Assembly (NCBI GenBank): GCA_022600195.1
Contig: JAHZKX010000071.1
Coordinates: forward strand, 1 to 64,000
From: Planctomycetota bacterium
GTDB lineage: Bacteria > Planctomycetota > Planctomycetia > Planctomycetales > Planctomycetaceae
Length of the DNA stretch: 64,000 nt
Direction of reading: 5' to 3'
Shown here: positions 9,551-19,080 of the stretch, piece by piece
Position numbering within the stretch: position 1 is the stretch's first letter
Layout of the letters: every line of letters starts with the position of its first letter
Position numbers and translations under genes: made by a program
Notes under the pieces: model-generated
Databases searched by the model: none
Told to the model about the DNA's origin: nothing
Seen by the model: only the letters and a program-made list of their open reading frames with translations

Positions 9551-10195
9551 ATGCCTGCGAAATTAATCTGTTTTGTAGTCAGCCTGATCTTGCTGCACGG
9601 TTGTAATCAGAATTCAACCGAACCCACAGCTCCTCCAAAAACTGAAGCGGCTCCCGAACCTGTCTCAACAACAGCGGAAGCGAAACAGCCCGCTATTCCC
9701 GGAGCACAATCATTTAAAAAAGATGGCGTGACGGCGGAAATTGCCAGTTGGGACGAGACTCAAAAGTTCATCGCGAAACAAAAGGGGAAAATTGTTGTCG
9801 TTGATCTCTGGTCAACATGGTGTGAACCCTGCCTGCGTGAATTCCCACAACTGGTTGCATTACAAAAGAAATATCCTGAAAAAGTCGTCTGTATCTCGTT
9901 CAATTTAAACTACGATGGCAGCAAGAATTCTCCACCCGAATCAAACAGTGAAGAACTGATGGAATACTTCGCTAAACAAAAAGCGGATATCATCAATATC
10001 ATATCGAGTACTCCGGATGAGAAGCTTTATGAAAGTATCAATCTGGCTGCTATCCCGGCAGCTTACGTATACGGAACCGATGGCAAATTGATCAAACGAT
10101 TCGATAACGAAAAGCAGGAGTACGGCAAAGAAGGTTTCACATATGAAAAAGATATTGAACCGATGATTGACAAATTGCTGAAAACGAATCAATAG
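9551..10195 (+). CDS. TlpA-like thioredoxin-fold lipoprotein
   Basis: A 214-residue lipoprotein with a lipobox (LILLHGC, lipidated Cys about residue 18) and a proline/alanine/threonine-rich linker up to residue 55. The thioredoxin domain contains WSTWCEPCLREFP, with the redox pair at Cys91 and Cys94, and a cis-proline-type AAIPAAYVY segment. Family role: reduction or oxidation of protein thiols in the periplasm, often in c-type cytochrome maturation. The gene just upstream encodes a cytochrome c fusion, which fits that role (inference). The start at 9551 is used because it begins the lipoprotein signal; an earlier in-frame ATG at 9491 overlaps the preceding gene. Confidence 0.87.
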   Translation: MPAKLICFVVSLILLHGCNQNSTEPTAPPKTEAAPEPVSTTAEAKQPAIPGAQSFKKDGVTAEIASWDETQKFIAKQKGKIVVVDLWSTWCEPCLREFPQLVALQKKYPEKVVCISFNLNYDGSKNSPPESNSEELMEYFAKQKADIINIISSTPDEKLYESINLAAIPAAYVYGTDGKLIKRFDNEKQEYGKEGFTYEKDIEPMIDKLLKTNQ

Positions 10196-10251
10196 CCAGA
10201 ATCGTATCCAGTGTAAGAGACCGATGCGAATCAGCAGCCCAGGCGAAATCG

Positions 10252-12708
10252 TTATCGTTGCACAACCCCATGTTCAGAATGTAGCTGCGAGACAACATAA
10301 TCCATCAGTTGTTGTGCTTCCCCGGAGGTGAGCGTGTGAGTCTCATCGCGGAACAGCATTCTGATCGTCAAACTCTTTGCATCCGCGCCGACACTTTCGC
10401 CGACGAAGGTATCGATGCAGATCACACTTTCGAGTTTTGGTTGCAAAGAGAATGATGAGTCAGTCTCTTTTCGTGCTTCTGCATCCAGATTCGAAACAGC
10501 AGCCTCAAATGCGTTCTCCAGTGATTTCGCAATTTCGGCATAGCGTAAACCGATGGGAACGACGATGGAAATATCGCGGGCAACTACTTGCGTTCTCGCA
10601 AGACCGGCAAATATTTTCGCAGGGGATTTGACTGTCATTAAAGTCGAAATATCTAATTCCATACCATACAGGGGCACACGCGCCCGGTCTTTGATTCCTA
10701 ATGCATTCAGATCAATTCTTCCAAGGGCACCGATTCGCTGACTACCATGTTTGATGACGGCATATTCCTCGCCACGATATCCCTTGGCCGCTGAATCACT
10801 TTCGTAAGTAATTCCTTCCACAGAGAGATGAGCGAGAAGATTTTGTACCAACCCTTTTGCCCGCAAGAAATCAATTTCCTTTTCGGAGGCAATCCAGGCA
10901 GAGTCATTGACGGCCCCTCCAACCACGCCACCGATCATCCAGCGTTCATCAATCTCACCATCATTCGATCGAAACGTGCGATCGACTTCAAAGAACCGAA
11001 AACTACTCGCACCACGCCGGGCATTTCGCTCTACGACTTCAACTAAACTACCAACCAGACTTTGGCGGAGCGTCGTCATCTCCTTGGAAATCGGATTCTG
11101 AACCTGAATCGATTCTCCCTGCCATTGACTGAATGACATGGCGATTTTTTCTGTCGTAAGTGGAGGCGTTCGACATTCCAGAAAACCGTTGGAAGTCAGG
11201 AAAGAACCGACTTTCGTTCGAAGTCCATCCGTTTCTGAAACACGACCCTTGGTGGTCGTCGCCACCATCGGCTTCATATCGATGCTATCGTAACGTAATA
11301 GCCGTGCCACATCTTCAGCAAGGACCACTTCATTATTCACATCCACGCGCCAGGTCGGCACTGATATGGTTAGACTATCATCGTGAGTCATTTCCAGTTT
11401 GCTAAGACATTCTTCAATCTGTCGATCACTGATCTCTGTCCCCAACAACTTTGAAAACCGACGGGAATCCAAAGCAAATGTTGTCCGCTGTCGAACATGG
11501 GGATAACAATCGGTTACACCGGAAGCAGGTTTGGCACCCGAAAGTTCTGCATCCTGAAGCAGCTCACTTGCGCGGTTGAAAGCACCACTCAACATATCAT
11601 TCGGGTCTGTCCCACGCTCAAATCGATAAGAAGAATCCGTACTGATACGTAACTTGCGTGATGAAGTCCGGATACATACGGGATCGAAACAGGCCGCTTC
11701 CAGCAAAATCCGTTTTGAATCACCGGTCGTTTGGGAATTCCAGCCTCCCATGATCCCCGCCAAGGCAATCGGATTCTCGGCATCAGCTATCACTAATGGC
11801 TGATGTGCGCCATCGACTTCAGACTCATCCAGCAGCTTCAGTTTTTCGGCCGCACTCATGCGTCGTACTTCGATCCGATTTCCTTTCAATGCATCGAAAT
11901 CGAATGCGTGCAGTGGTTGTCCCCATTCCAGCATGACAAAGTTGGTAATGTCCACCACGTTATTAATCGGACGCAAACCCGCTGTTTGCAGACGGCTCTT
12001 GAGCCAATGTGGTGAACTGCGTACCTGAACTCCATCGAATACCTGACAGGCATACCGGGTACATAGTGAAGCATCGTCTATTTCGACTGCTACGGTTTCC
12101 CCTTGTTGAGCAGACGCATTCATCTCACGGCTAGAGGGATATTTCAATTCCATATCAAGCACCGCAGCGACTTCACGGGCAACACCAATCATTCCCAGAC
12201 AGTCGGGACGATTCGGTAAAACGGAAACGTCGACCAGTGTTTCCTGAATGGGTGAAACAGCAGACAGACTTTCTCCTAACGTCGCTTCATCTTTAAAAAT
12301 CTGTAAGCCCGATGACCTGGCAATCAGCCCCATTTCACCATCCAGACAGATCATGCCTTCCGAGCGAACTCCTTTGAAATTCCCTTCCGCGATCAACGCG
12401 CCACTGGGAAGCTTCGTCCCGGCAGTCGCCACGGGAATCCCCCAGCCGATTTCGACGGGATGCTCCGAGGCACAGACGACGGTAATCAGCTTCCCTTTTT
12501 GAATTTCGATCTGGCATTCATACAGTTTCCCTGTGTCGCCTAAGGCTTTTTTTTCCCGGATAAAACCAATGCGGATCGGTTCCAGGGCACGCGACAGATC
12601 ATGCTCTTCTTCGACTTCCAGACCAACGGTCATGAACGCATCCAGCAGTTCGCTCTCTTTGCAATCCGCCGATAAATAATCGCGCAACCAACCAGTGTTA
12701 ATATACAT
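10252..12708 (-). CDS. pheT: Phenylalanyl-tRNA synthetase beta subunit
   Basis: An 818-residue protein of normal length for bacterial PheT. It charges tRNA-Phe as part of the alpha2-beta2 enzyme in the cytoplasm. The start MYINTGWLRDYL is typical. Domains in order: the tRNA-binding EMAP-like domain (about 40-150, with GIMGGWNS-type B3/4 elements following in the 200-400 range), the B5 domain (about 405-480, TFALDSRRFSKLLG), the catalytic-like core, and the C-terminal anticodon-binding FDX-ACB domain (about 715-810, LARTQVVARDISIVVP). It follows pheS after 53 bases on the same strand, the conserved pheST order. Confidence 0.97.
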   Translation of the reverse strand: MYINTGWLRDYLSADCKESELLDAFMTVGLEVEEEHDLSRALEPIRIGFIREKKALGDTGKLYECQIEIQKGKLITVVCASEHPVEIGWGIPVATAGTKLPSGALIAEGNFKGVRSEGMICLDGEMGLIARSSGLQIFKDEATLGESLSAVSPIQETLVDVSVLPNRPDCLGMIGVAREVAAVLDMELKYPSSREMNASAQQGETVAVEIDDASLCTRYACQVFDGVQVRSSPHWLKSRLQTAGLRPINNVVDITNFVMLEWGQPLHAFDFDALKGNRIEVRRMSAAEKLKLLDESEVDGAHQPLVIADAENPIALAGIMGGWNSQTTGDSKRILLEAACFDPVCIRTSSRKLRISTDSSYRFERGTDPNDMLSGAFNRASELLQDAELSGAKPASGVTDCYPHVRQRTTFALDSRRFSKLLGTEISDRQIEECLSKLEMTHDDSLTISVPTWRVDVNNEVVLAEDVARLLRYDSIDMKPMVATTTKGRVSETDGLRTKVGSFLTSNGFLECRTPPLTTEKIAMSFSQWQGESIQVQNPISKEMTTLRQSLVGSLVEVVERNARRGASSFRFFEVDRTFRSNDGEIDERWMIGGVVGGAVNDSAWIASEKEIDFLRAKGLVQNLLAHLSVEGITYESDSAAKGYRGEEYAVIKHGSQRIGALGRIDLNALGIKDRARVPLYGMELDISTLMTVKSPAKIFAGLARTQVVARDISIVVPIGLRYAEIAKSLENAFEAAVSNLDAEARKETDSSFSLQPKLESVICIDTFVGESVGADAKSLTIRMLFRDETHTLTSGEAQQLMDYVVSQLHSEHGVVQR

Positions 12709-12761
12709 CTTAGTCTCTCTATGCCAGAAATATCGTGCCAGTTTCTATCAGGAAAAGATTA

Positions 12762-13745
12762 TTAAAACTGACGCAAAAACGCTTCTTCATTTTCGTACAT
12801 CAGCCTGATATCAGTGATCCCATGTCGAATCATTGCCATGCGATCCAACCCTAAGCCAAAAGCAAAGCCCTGCCATTTTTCCGAGTCCACTCCGCCGGCC
12901 TGCAGCACTTCAGGCCGGATCATTCCCGCTCCCAGAATCTCCAACCACTTGCCATTAAACATGACATCGACTTCAGCACTAGGTGTCGTGAAGGGGAAAT
13001 AACTGGGACGAAAACGGAGTTGAACATCTTCGCCAAATAACGCACTGGCTAATTGATACAAGACCCATTTCAAATCAGCAAAACTAATATTCTGATCAAT
13101 GGCAATCACATCCAGTTGATGAAATATGGGAAAATGCGAGGCATCGATTTCATCACGACGATAACATCGTCCGGATGTCATAGCCCGCAAAGGTGGTGGC
13201 CCGAAATTCTTCATGGCCCGTGTTTGAAAAGCAGAAGTATGCGTTCGTAAAACATTCCCCACCGTTGTGTAAAACGAATCATGCATATCTCGCGCGGGAT
13301 GCCAGTCCGGCGTATTGAGTGCATCGAAATTATAATATTCAGATTCCACCTCAGGATAATCGTCATAGCGAAATCCCAGCCCGACCAGAATCGCTTTTAC
13401 CTCTTCCATCGTCGCGGTAAGTGGATGACGATGTCCGGGCAGTGCGCTCACACCGGGCAAAGTGACATCAATCGCTTCGAGATCAGGACCCGAATTTTCG
13501 CTTTCTTCAAGTGCGGCTTTCTTCTCACCCAGCGCACCTTGAATACTCTGCTTGATCCCGTTAAGGACTTTCCCAAACTCTTTTTTTTCTTCAGGAGACA
13601 ATGACTTCAACTGGCTTTGCAGCGCTTTGATTTTCCCCTTCTTCCCCAAATAGTGGACGCGTACTTCATCCAGTTCGGAAAGAGTTTGTGCCGCAGCGAT
13701 GCTTTTCAGAGCGTCTTCTACCAGCTCGTCGTTTTGATCGGACAT
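12762..13745 (-). CDS. pheS: Phenylalanyl-tRNA synthetase alpha subunit
   Basis: A 327-residue class II aminoacyl-tRNA synthetase catalytic subunit. The first 90 residues are the N-terminal coiled-coil tRNA-binding arm (VRVHYLGKKGKIKALQSQLK). Class II motif 2 is visible as GRCYRRDEIDASHFPIFHQ, and motif 3 as FAFGLGLDRMAMIRHGI followed by the usual C-terminus DIRLMYENEEAFLRQF. Length and motifs match bacterial PheS. It is cotranscribed with pheT downstream, and a promoter candidate lies about 120 bases upstream. Confidence 0.97.
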   Translation of the reverse strand: MSDQNDELVEDALKSIAAAQTLSELDEVRVHYLGKKGKIKALQSQLKSLSPEEKKEFGKVLNGIKQSIQGALGEKKAALEESENSGPDLEAIDVTLPGVSALPGHRHPLTATMEEVKAILVGLGFRYDDYPEVESEYYNFDALNTPDWHPARDMHDSFYTTVGNVLRTHTSAFQTRAMKNFGPPPLRAMTSGRCYRRDEIDASHFPIFHQLDVIAIDQNISFADLKWVLYQLASALFGEDVQLRFRPSYFPFTTPSAEVDVMFNGKWLEILGAGMIRPEVLQAGGVDSEKWQGFAFGLGLDRMAMIRHGITDIRLMYENEEAFLRQF

Positions 13746-14006
13746 TTTGATTCTTCAGATTCTCGAATTCTCTGTTAGTAGATTCGTTACTTCACGAAGC
13801 CACAATCCGTCCATATCTCATGAATTGATAACGAGTTGCGCGCAAAGTTCACTCAAGATCGGGATTGTAACTATTCCGATGAAATTCTGCAACCACCCTA
13901 TAAAAACAGGCGGATTCAGTTTTACCAGAAATCAAGTGCAGAGCTGTGCTTATTGATTCCAGATCATTCTCAAGAGAAAGTAGAAATCAATACTTAAATA
14001 TGACAG
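13746..14006. other. Intergenic region between pheS and DUF1501 gene
   Basis: No gene is supported here. It holds the candidate pheST promoter and, at its right side, leads into a terminator hairpin for the minus-strand operon that ends at 14060. Confidence 0.5.
13864..13892 (-). promoter_or_regulatory. Candidate sigma-70-type promoter for pheST
   Basis: Read on the minus strand, TTGCAG (13892-13887) is followed after 17 bases by TACAAT (13869-13864). Transcription would begin around 13857, leaving a leader of about 110 bases before pheS. I saw no T-box or attenuation peptide in that leader. Confidence 0.35.
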
Positions 14007-14047
14007 AAAAAGAGTGCGCCGGGTTCTCTAAATAACCGGCTCTTTTT
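14007..14047 (-). terminator. Terminator of the DUF1549/DUF1501 operon
   Basis: An inverted repeat with one bulge (GCCGGGTT / AACCGGC) flanked by complementary A- and T-rich arms (AAAAAGA / TCTTTTT) stands 13 bases after the DUF1501 stop. On the minus strand the stem is followed by a T-run. It could also work in the other direction. Confidence 0.75.
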
Positions 14048-14059
14048 ACAGGTCCCGAT

Positions 14060-15469
14060 TTAGCCATCGATGATTCCGTGCACCACATCGCCGTAAACAT
14101 CGGTCAAACGGAAATCACGGCCCGCATAACGATACGTCAGCTTCTTGTGGTCCATGCCCATCAAATGCAACAACGTTGCGTGCAGGTCGTGAATATGAAC
14201 TTTATCCCGGGCGGCATAATAACCGTATTCATCAGTGGCACCATGGACGTGACCCCGTTTCACACCCGCTCCGGCCAGCCACATCGAATAACCTTGAGGA
14301 TTATGATCGCGTCCATTTGTCCCTTGCGCAATCGGTGTGCGTCCGAATTCGCCACCCCACACCACAAGTGTATCTTCCAGCAATCCCCGCTGTTTCAAAT
14401 CAGCCAGTAAACCGGCGATTGGTTTATCCACACTCTGAGAGTTACGTTCGTGGCCTTTTTTCAAACCACTGTGTTGATCCCATTTGTTGTTTCCCAAAGC
14501 GACTTCAATATAACGCACACCCGCTTCCGCAAATCGACGGGCCATCAGACATTGACGACCAAAGTTTTCCGTGGTCTTCTCGTTGATCCCGTATAATTCC
14601 TGAGTCTCCTTCGTTTCCGATGTCAGATCCATCAAAGCGGGAACTTCCGATTGCATGCGGAAGGCCAATTCATACGAATTGATCACGCCTTCGATTTCAT
14701 TATCGACTTGAACCTGTTTGAGATGCCTTTGGTTCATCGCCTGCAATAAGCCAAGCTGTTTGCGTTGCTGATCCTCTGAAGAAATATTATTCGACAAAAA
14801 ACGAATACTGGCTTCCTTGGCGGCAGTATCGGCATCGCCAATGGCCGTCCCCTGATAGACGGCTGGCAAAAACGCACTTCCAAAATTCCTGACGCCTCCA
14901 TGACCCCGTGAAGGACAAATCGAAATGAATCCAGGCAGATCATTATTTTCCGTTCCCAGACCATATACCATCCAGGAACCCACAGAAGGACGCACCAGAC
15001 TGTCCGAACCGGTGTGCAGCTTCATCACTGCCTGCCCATGCGACTGACCATTCGTGTGCATCGAATTAATCACACAGAGATCATCTGCATGTTCGGCGAC
15101 CTTATCAAACAATTCCGAGATCCAAAGCCCACTCTCTCCCCGCTGCTTGAACTTCCAGGGAGACTTCATCAATCGCAAGTTTTCCTGGGATGATTGTTCA
15201 ATGTTCTTCGCCGCTTTGAAAGGCAGTCGCTTGCCATCCTCTTTATTCAAGCGAGGTTTGTAATCGAACGTATCTACCTGGCTCGGACCGCCATGCATGA
15301 ATAAAAAGATCACTCGCTTGGCGCGTGGCGCAAAGTGCGGCGTTTTTGACAGCAAGGGGGACTGTGACTTCAAAGCCGCCTCAGAACTCAAACCCGCCAA
15401 CGCCAGATAACCAAATCCGCCTGCCGATGACTTCAACATTTGCCGACGTGATATATTGAGAGGTTCCAT
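14060..15469 (-). CDS. DUF1501 family protein
   Basis: A 469-residue Tat-exported protein. The N-terminus has [20 protein letters not shown], followed by the family motifs [32 protein letters not shown] and [17 protein letters not shown]. The C-terminus has [17 protein letters not shown] and [18 protein letters not shown]. It is the second gene of a minus-strand pair behind the DUF1549 gene at 15522, with a gap of 52 bases. Conserved acidic and histidine residues suggest a metal-dependent phosphatase- or sulfatase-like fold, but no activity is known. Confidence 0.92.
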   Translation of the reverse strand: MEPLNISRRQMLKSSAGGFGYLALAGLSSEAALKSQSPLLSKTPHFAPRAKRVIFLFMHGGPSQVDTFDYKPRLNKEDGKRLPFKAAKNIEQSSQENLRLMKSPWKFKQRGESGLWISELFDKVAEHADDLCVINSMHTNGQSHGQAVMKLHTGSDSLVRPSVGSWMVYGLGTENNDLPGFISICPSRGHGGVRNFGSAFLPAVYQGTAIGDADTAAKEASIRFLSNNISSEDQQRKQLGLLQAMNQRHLKQVQVDNEIEGVINSYELAFRMQSEVPALMDLTSETKETQELYGINEKTTENFGRQCLMARRFAEAGVRYIEVALGNNKWDQHSGLKKGHERNSQSVDKPIAGLLADLKQRGLLEDTLVVWGGEFGRTPIAQGTNGRDHNPQGYSMWLAGAGVKRGHVHGATDEYGYYAARDKVHIHDLHATLLHLMGMDHKKLTYRYAGRDFRLTDVYGDVVHGIIDG

Positions 15470-15521
15470 AGTGGATCAATCTTTTTCAAGTTGAGTATTA
15501 ACCGATATTAAAAAACGAATT

Positions 15522-18509
15522 TCAATTTAAAAAACGAAATTCGGTAGAGGCAAACAGTATCTGACAATAGGATGTCCAGGCCTGAAGTTGCACGTCAGCT
15601 TTGTTCGAATTCTCCTTCGATTTCGAACTCATCAACGATTGAATATACTTCAACGCTTCTGCCTGTTCGCTCCCGTTTGCTTTACGCCCCATACAGGCAA
15701 GGTATAACTGGGATATTTTCTCTTGATCTGTTTTATCGACTGCTTTTAAGATTCGTTCTGCCGTCGCCTGAGCCTGCGTTATCACAAACGGACTATTCAT
15801 CATGAACAGCGCCTGTGCAGGAACCGTCGTCACCGGACGATTTCCCACCAGCATTTCCGGTGCAGGAAAATCAAACACAGCGAGCGCCGCTGGCACACTA
15901 CCTCGTACAATGGGTAAATAAACACTACGACGAAACTCTGATGGATTCTGCTTCATTTTCGTGTTTTTATTCGGATTGACGGCCTGTTCCGGATAATGTG
16001 AAACAGAAGAGCCCCCCTGCTTCAAATCAATCTGACCTGAGATGGATAAAACCGCATCCCGAATACTTTCTGCAGATAATCGCCTGCGATTCATTCGCCA
16101 GAGCAATTTATTACCAGGATCGCGTTCAAAATGAGCCGCACTGAATTCTGAACTTAAACGGTACGTCTGACTCAGCATAATTTCATGGATCAATGTCTTG
16201 ATTGACCAGCCCTGTTCTACAAATTGCTGCGACAGATAATCCAATAGCTCTGGATGGGTCGGCTGTTCTCCCAGATGTCCAAAATTATCAACGCTGCGCA
16301 CTAACCCTTTTCCAAACAGATGCTTCCAGACCCGATTCACTATCACGCGACTGGTCAACGGATTCTGTGGACGACTCAACCAGTTCGCCAGCTCCAGACG
16401 CCCACTCTGCTTCGGACTGACTTCTGGCGATTCCGAAATCGAAGCGATTGTCAGAAAACCGCGATCGACTTTGTCACCCAATTGGTGAATGTTTCCCCGC
16501 CTGGCAATCCGATAATCTGCTGGATCGGGTTGTTCACCAACGGCAAGTGCCATCGGCTTGGGGGGAGGCGCCGTCTCTTTTAATTTCGCAATCTGTGTCT
16601 TCCGATTTTTAACGTTTTCTTTCAGCAATTTAATTTTTGCTTGCTTGGTCGCATCAGTGGCTTGAACGGGCTTTTCTGCTTTCGCGATTGCAGCATCTTT
16701 TTCAACTGGTTGGTCTTGCGGTAGAAATTGAATCGCATCGACGACAACATAACCTCGAGTCCCTTTAGTCGAAATCTCAACCGAACCGACTTTACCTGCT
16801 GCGAATTCAAAGTGACCCAGTGACAGGAAGAGGCTGTCAATGGGCGCCTCCTTAGTCTGATTTACATAGACCGTTTTTGTTCCTTGCTTTGAATGAATCG
16901 TCACAGGCACACGTTTGGCACGGCCTTTACTACCAGGAAATGCAAAACGAACTTCGTATTTTCCCGAAGCAGGTAGATCGGGAACAAAGCGAATCTTCTT
17001 TTCCCCCTTCTCTTCATTTTTGTCATGCACGTAACCAGCACCCAGATAATTTTTCGAATACACTGAATCCTGCCACGCGCCGGTTTTCACAGCCTGGAGA
17101 TCATCAACAACAATCCCAGTCAGTTTCTTCAAACGCTTCTGCTGATCGGTTTTGTCCTCAAGCAATTTGATCTGGCTGGAATCTGCTTTTAACTTATCTT
17201 CCAGTGCTTTCAATTTTGCTTCATACGCTTTCAGAGCAGCCGCATGCTCGGGCTTAACAGGCAAAGGACGCGTCATCCACCCCGATACGAACTGGTTATT
17301 CAAACGAATTCCATGCACGGTTTCTGTACTGCGAAAAATTCCCGCCAGTGCATAATAGTCGGTCATGGGAATCGGATCGAATTTATGGTCATGACAGCGG
17401 GCACATCCCAGAGTCATGCCCATAAACGCTCGGCCGGTGACATCAATCTGCTCATCAACCACATCCATGCGCAATTTTTCTTTATCCCGTTCGCTGAGCA
17501 TTTTGGCGCCCATGACCAGAAAACCCGTCGCGATGATATTTTGAGTCTGCTCCGCATCATTTTTATAAGGCAGTAGATCGCCGGCAATCTGCTCGCGGAT
17601 AAATTGATCGTATGGTTTATCTTCATTAAATGCCTTGATCACGTAATCGCGATACTTCCAGGCATTGTAAAATGTCAGGTTAATATCCAGACCGTTTGAA
17701 TCGGCATAGCGGGCCAGATCAAGCCAGTGACGTCCCCAGGTTTCACCATATTGCGGCGAAGCCAACAACCGATCTATCAACTGTTCATAAGCCTGCGGAG
17801 ATTGATCATTCAAAAACATCTGAATCTCTTCTGCTTTAGGAGGTAATCCCGTTAGATCAAAATAGGCGCGACGAATCAGCGTTAGCCGGTCTGCAGCAGT
17901 AACTGAAGTCAAGCCAGACTGTTCCTGCTTCGAAAGAATAAATCGATCGATGGCGTTTGCAGGCCAGTTTTTATTTTTAACATCGGGAACCTTCGGTTTT
18001 TTCAATGGCCGAAACGACCAGAACTCGCGCTCTTTTGTAAAATCGATCGCAGCGGCCGACTTTTTCTTCTGAGAATTATTTTTCGATTTTCCTTTTCGAG
18101 GATCAGGCGCCCCCATTTGAATCCACTTTTGAAAATCTTGAATGATATGCGCAGGTAATTTCTCATCCGGAGGCATTGCGTAAAAATCAGGATCATGCTC
18201 AATTGCTTGCAGAATCAAACTCTGCTTGAGGTTGCCGGGCACCACCGATTTTCCCGAATCACCGCCCTGCAATAAACCTTCGCGCGTATCAAGCACAAAG
18301 GATGCACTTTCCTCATCCGGTTCCCCTGAATGACATTCATAACAGTGTTTCACCAGAACCGGACGAATTTTATTCTCAAAAAATTCGATGCCCGCCTGAT
18401 TATTTTTCAGAGCTGCCTTTTTTACCTGTGCAGGTGCTGACTGACCGTTGAAGAAATTCAACGCCACCATCACGAGAATAAAAAATGAGGAATATCGGAA
18501 AGAACGCAA
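15522..18509 (-). CDS. Planctomycete cytochrome c / DUF1549 / DUF1553 protein with golvesin-like insert
   Basis: A 995-residue exported protein. After the signal peptide, a planctomycete cytochrome c domain contains CYECH near residues 55-59, then DUF1549 (about 190-400) with CARCHDHKFDPI near 369. A segment from about 505 to 595 (FVPDLPASGKYEVRFAFPG through YVVVDAIQFLP) looks like the golvesin/xanthan-lyase carbohydrate-binding-like domain, flanked by charged, probably coiled-coil stretches around 430-465 and 620-650. DUF1553 occupies about 690-985 with NRVWKHLFGKGLVRSVDNFG. The insert between DUF1549 and DUF1553 suggests docking to a polysaccharide at the cell surface. It is first gene of the pair with DUF1501 at 14060. 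Confidence 0.9.
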   Translation of the reverse strand: MRSFRYSSFFILVMVALNFFNGQSAPAQVKKAALKNNQAGIEFFENKIRPVLVKHCYECHSGEPDEESASFVLDTREGLLQGGDSGKSVVPGNLKQSLILQAIEHDPDFYAMPPDEKLPAHIIQDFQKWIQMGAPDPRKGKSKNNSQKKKSAAAIDFTKEREFWSFRPLKKPKVPDVKNKNWPANAIDRFILSKQEQSGLTSVTAADRLTLIRRAYFDLTGLPPKAEEIQMFLNDQSPQAYEQLIDRLLASPQYGETWGRHWLDLARYADSNGLDINLTFYNAWKYRDYVIKAFNEDKPYDQFIREQIAGDLLPYKNDAEQTQNIIATGFLVMGAKMLSERDKEKLRMDVVDEQIDVTGRAFMGMTLGCARCHDHKFDPIPMTDYYALAGIFRSTETVHGIRLNNQFVSGWMTRPLPVKPEHAAALKAYEAKLKALEDKLKADSSQIKLLEDKTDQQKRLKKLTGIVVDDLQAVKTGAWQDSVYSKNYLGAGYVHDKNEEKGEKKIRFVPDLPASGKYEVRFAFPGSKGRAKRVPVTIHSKQGTKTVYVNQTKEAPIDSLFLSLGHFEFAAGKVGSVEISTKGTRGYVVVDAIQFLPQDQPVEKDAAIAKAEKPVQATDATKQAKIKLLKENVKNRKTQIAKLKETAPPPKPMALAVGEQPDPADYRIARRGNIHQLGDKVDRGFLTIASISESPEVSPKQSGRLELANWLSRPQNPLTSRVIVNRVWKHLFGKGLVRSVDNFGHLGEQPTHPELLDYLSQQFVEQGWSIKTLIHEIMLSQTYRLSSEFSAAHFERDPGNKLLWRMNRRRLSAESIRDAVLSISGQIDLKQGGSSVSHYPEQAVNPNKNTKMKQNPSEFRRSVYLPIVRGSVPAALAVFDFPAPEMLVGNRPVTTVPAQALFMMNSPFVITQAQATAERILKAVDKTDQEKISQLYLACMGRKANGSEQAEALKYIQSLMSSKSKENSNKADVQLQAWTSYCQILFASTEFRFLN

Positions 18510-18994
18510 TGCAGTTCTCCTTCTCGAAGCTTTTCGATGAAATCCGTAATCAACACGCTCACCGAAAGCGAACTCTTCAGGGTTGAAACTCAGCCCGGGA
18601 GGGAGTCGTTGGGCTACGGAAGGAGCTGAGTTTTACAACAGCTTATTATAAGCGAAAAATGGGAATCCATGAACTAAATTACCTCGATTTTATCTGTTTT
18701 TTCGACACTTCTCATTAAGAAATCTCGCAAACTCGGACGGAAATGAACCAGTAAGACAATAAAAACCGAACACCCCTGCTAACCGGACCTGAAACCAAAG
18801 TGAATCCAGCACCGTATCACAAACCAGTTGCGAAGCAATGTTGGTGTAAAACATGCCGTTACCACTTCGCGCGAAAACAATACAGGCACCGATATCTCCA
18901 GCTGATCTTTTCCAGAACCCGTAGATAAAACCATTAGATAAATGTTGGGACCCCTTCCCTCTGCTGCAGTTTTCAAAAATCAGCAAAATTCTTT
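18510..18994. other. Divergent intergenic region
   Basis: About 480 bases between a minus-strand DUF1549 gene and a plus-strand oxidoreductase. No protein-like open frame is convincing; the long minus-strand frame at 18690-19217 overlaps the real gene on the other strand. It contains an inverted repeat at 18586-18633 and, at the right end, the promoter of the oxidoreductase. Confidence 0.5.
18586..18633. repeat. Inverted repeat in 5-prime leader region
   Basis: AAACTCAGC (18586-18594) and GCTGAGTTT (18625-18633) are perfect inverted copies separated by 30 bases that are G+C-rich and themselves partly self-complementary. It lies 77 bases upstream of the minus-strand DUF1549 start, so it could fold in that mRNA leader. 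Confidence 0.4.
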
Positions 18995-19022
18995 TTGCAC
19001 CCGGAATCCTGTTTTCTATAAT
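18995..19022 (+). promoter_or_regulatory. Sigma-70-type promoter for Gfo/Idh/MocA gene
   Basis: TTGCAC at 18995-19000 and a perfect TATAAT at 19017-19022 are separated by 16 bases. The expected start of transcription is about 19030, some 50 bases before the ATG at 19081. This argues against the in-frame ATG at 19021, which lies inside the -10 box. Confidence 0.65.
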
Positions 19023-19080
19023 GTACAGCATTGATTGTAGTACTCTGATCACTGTCGTTTTACTCAAAAGGGATCCAACC

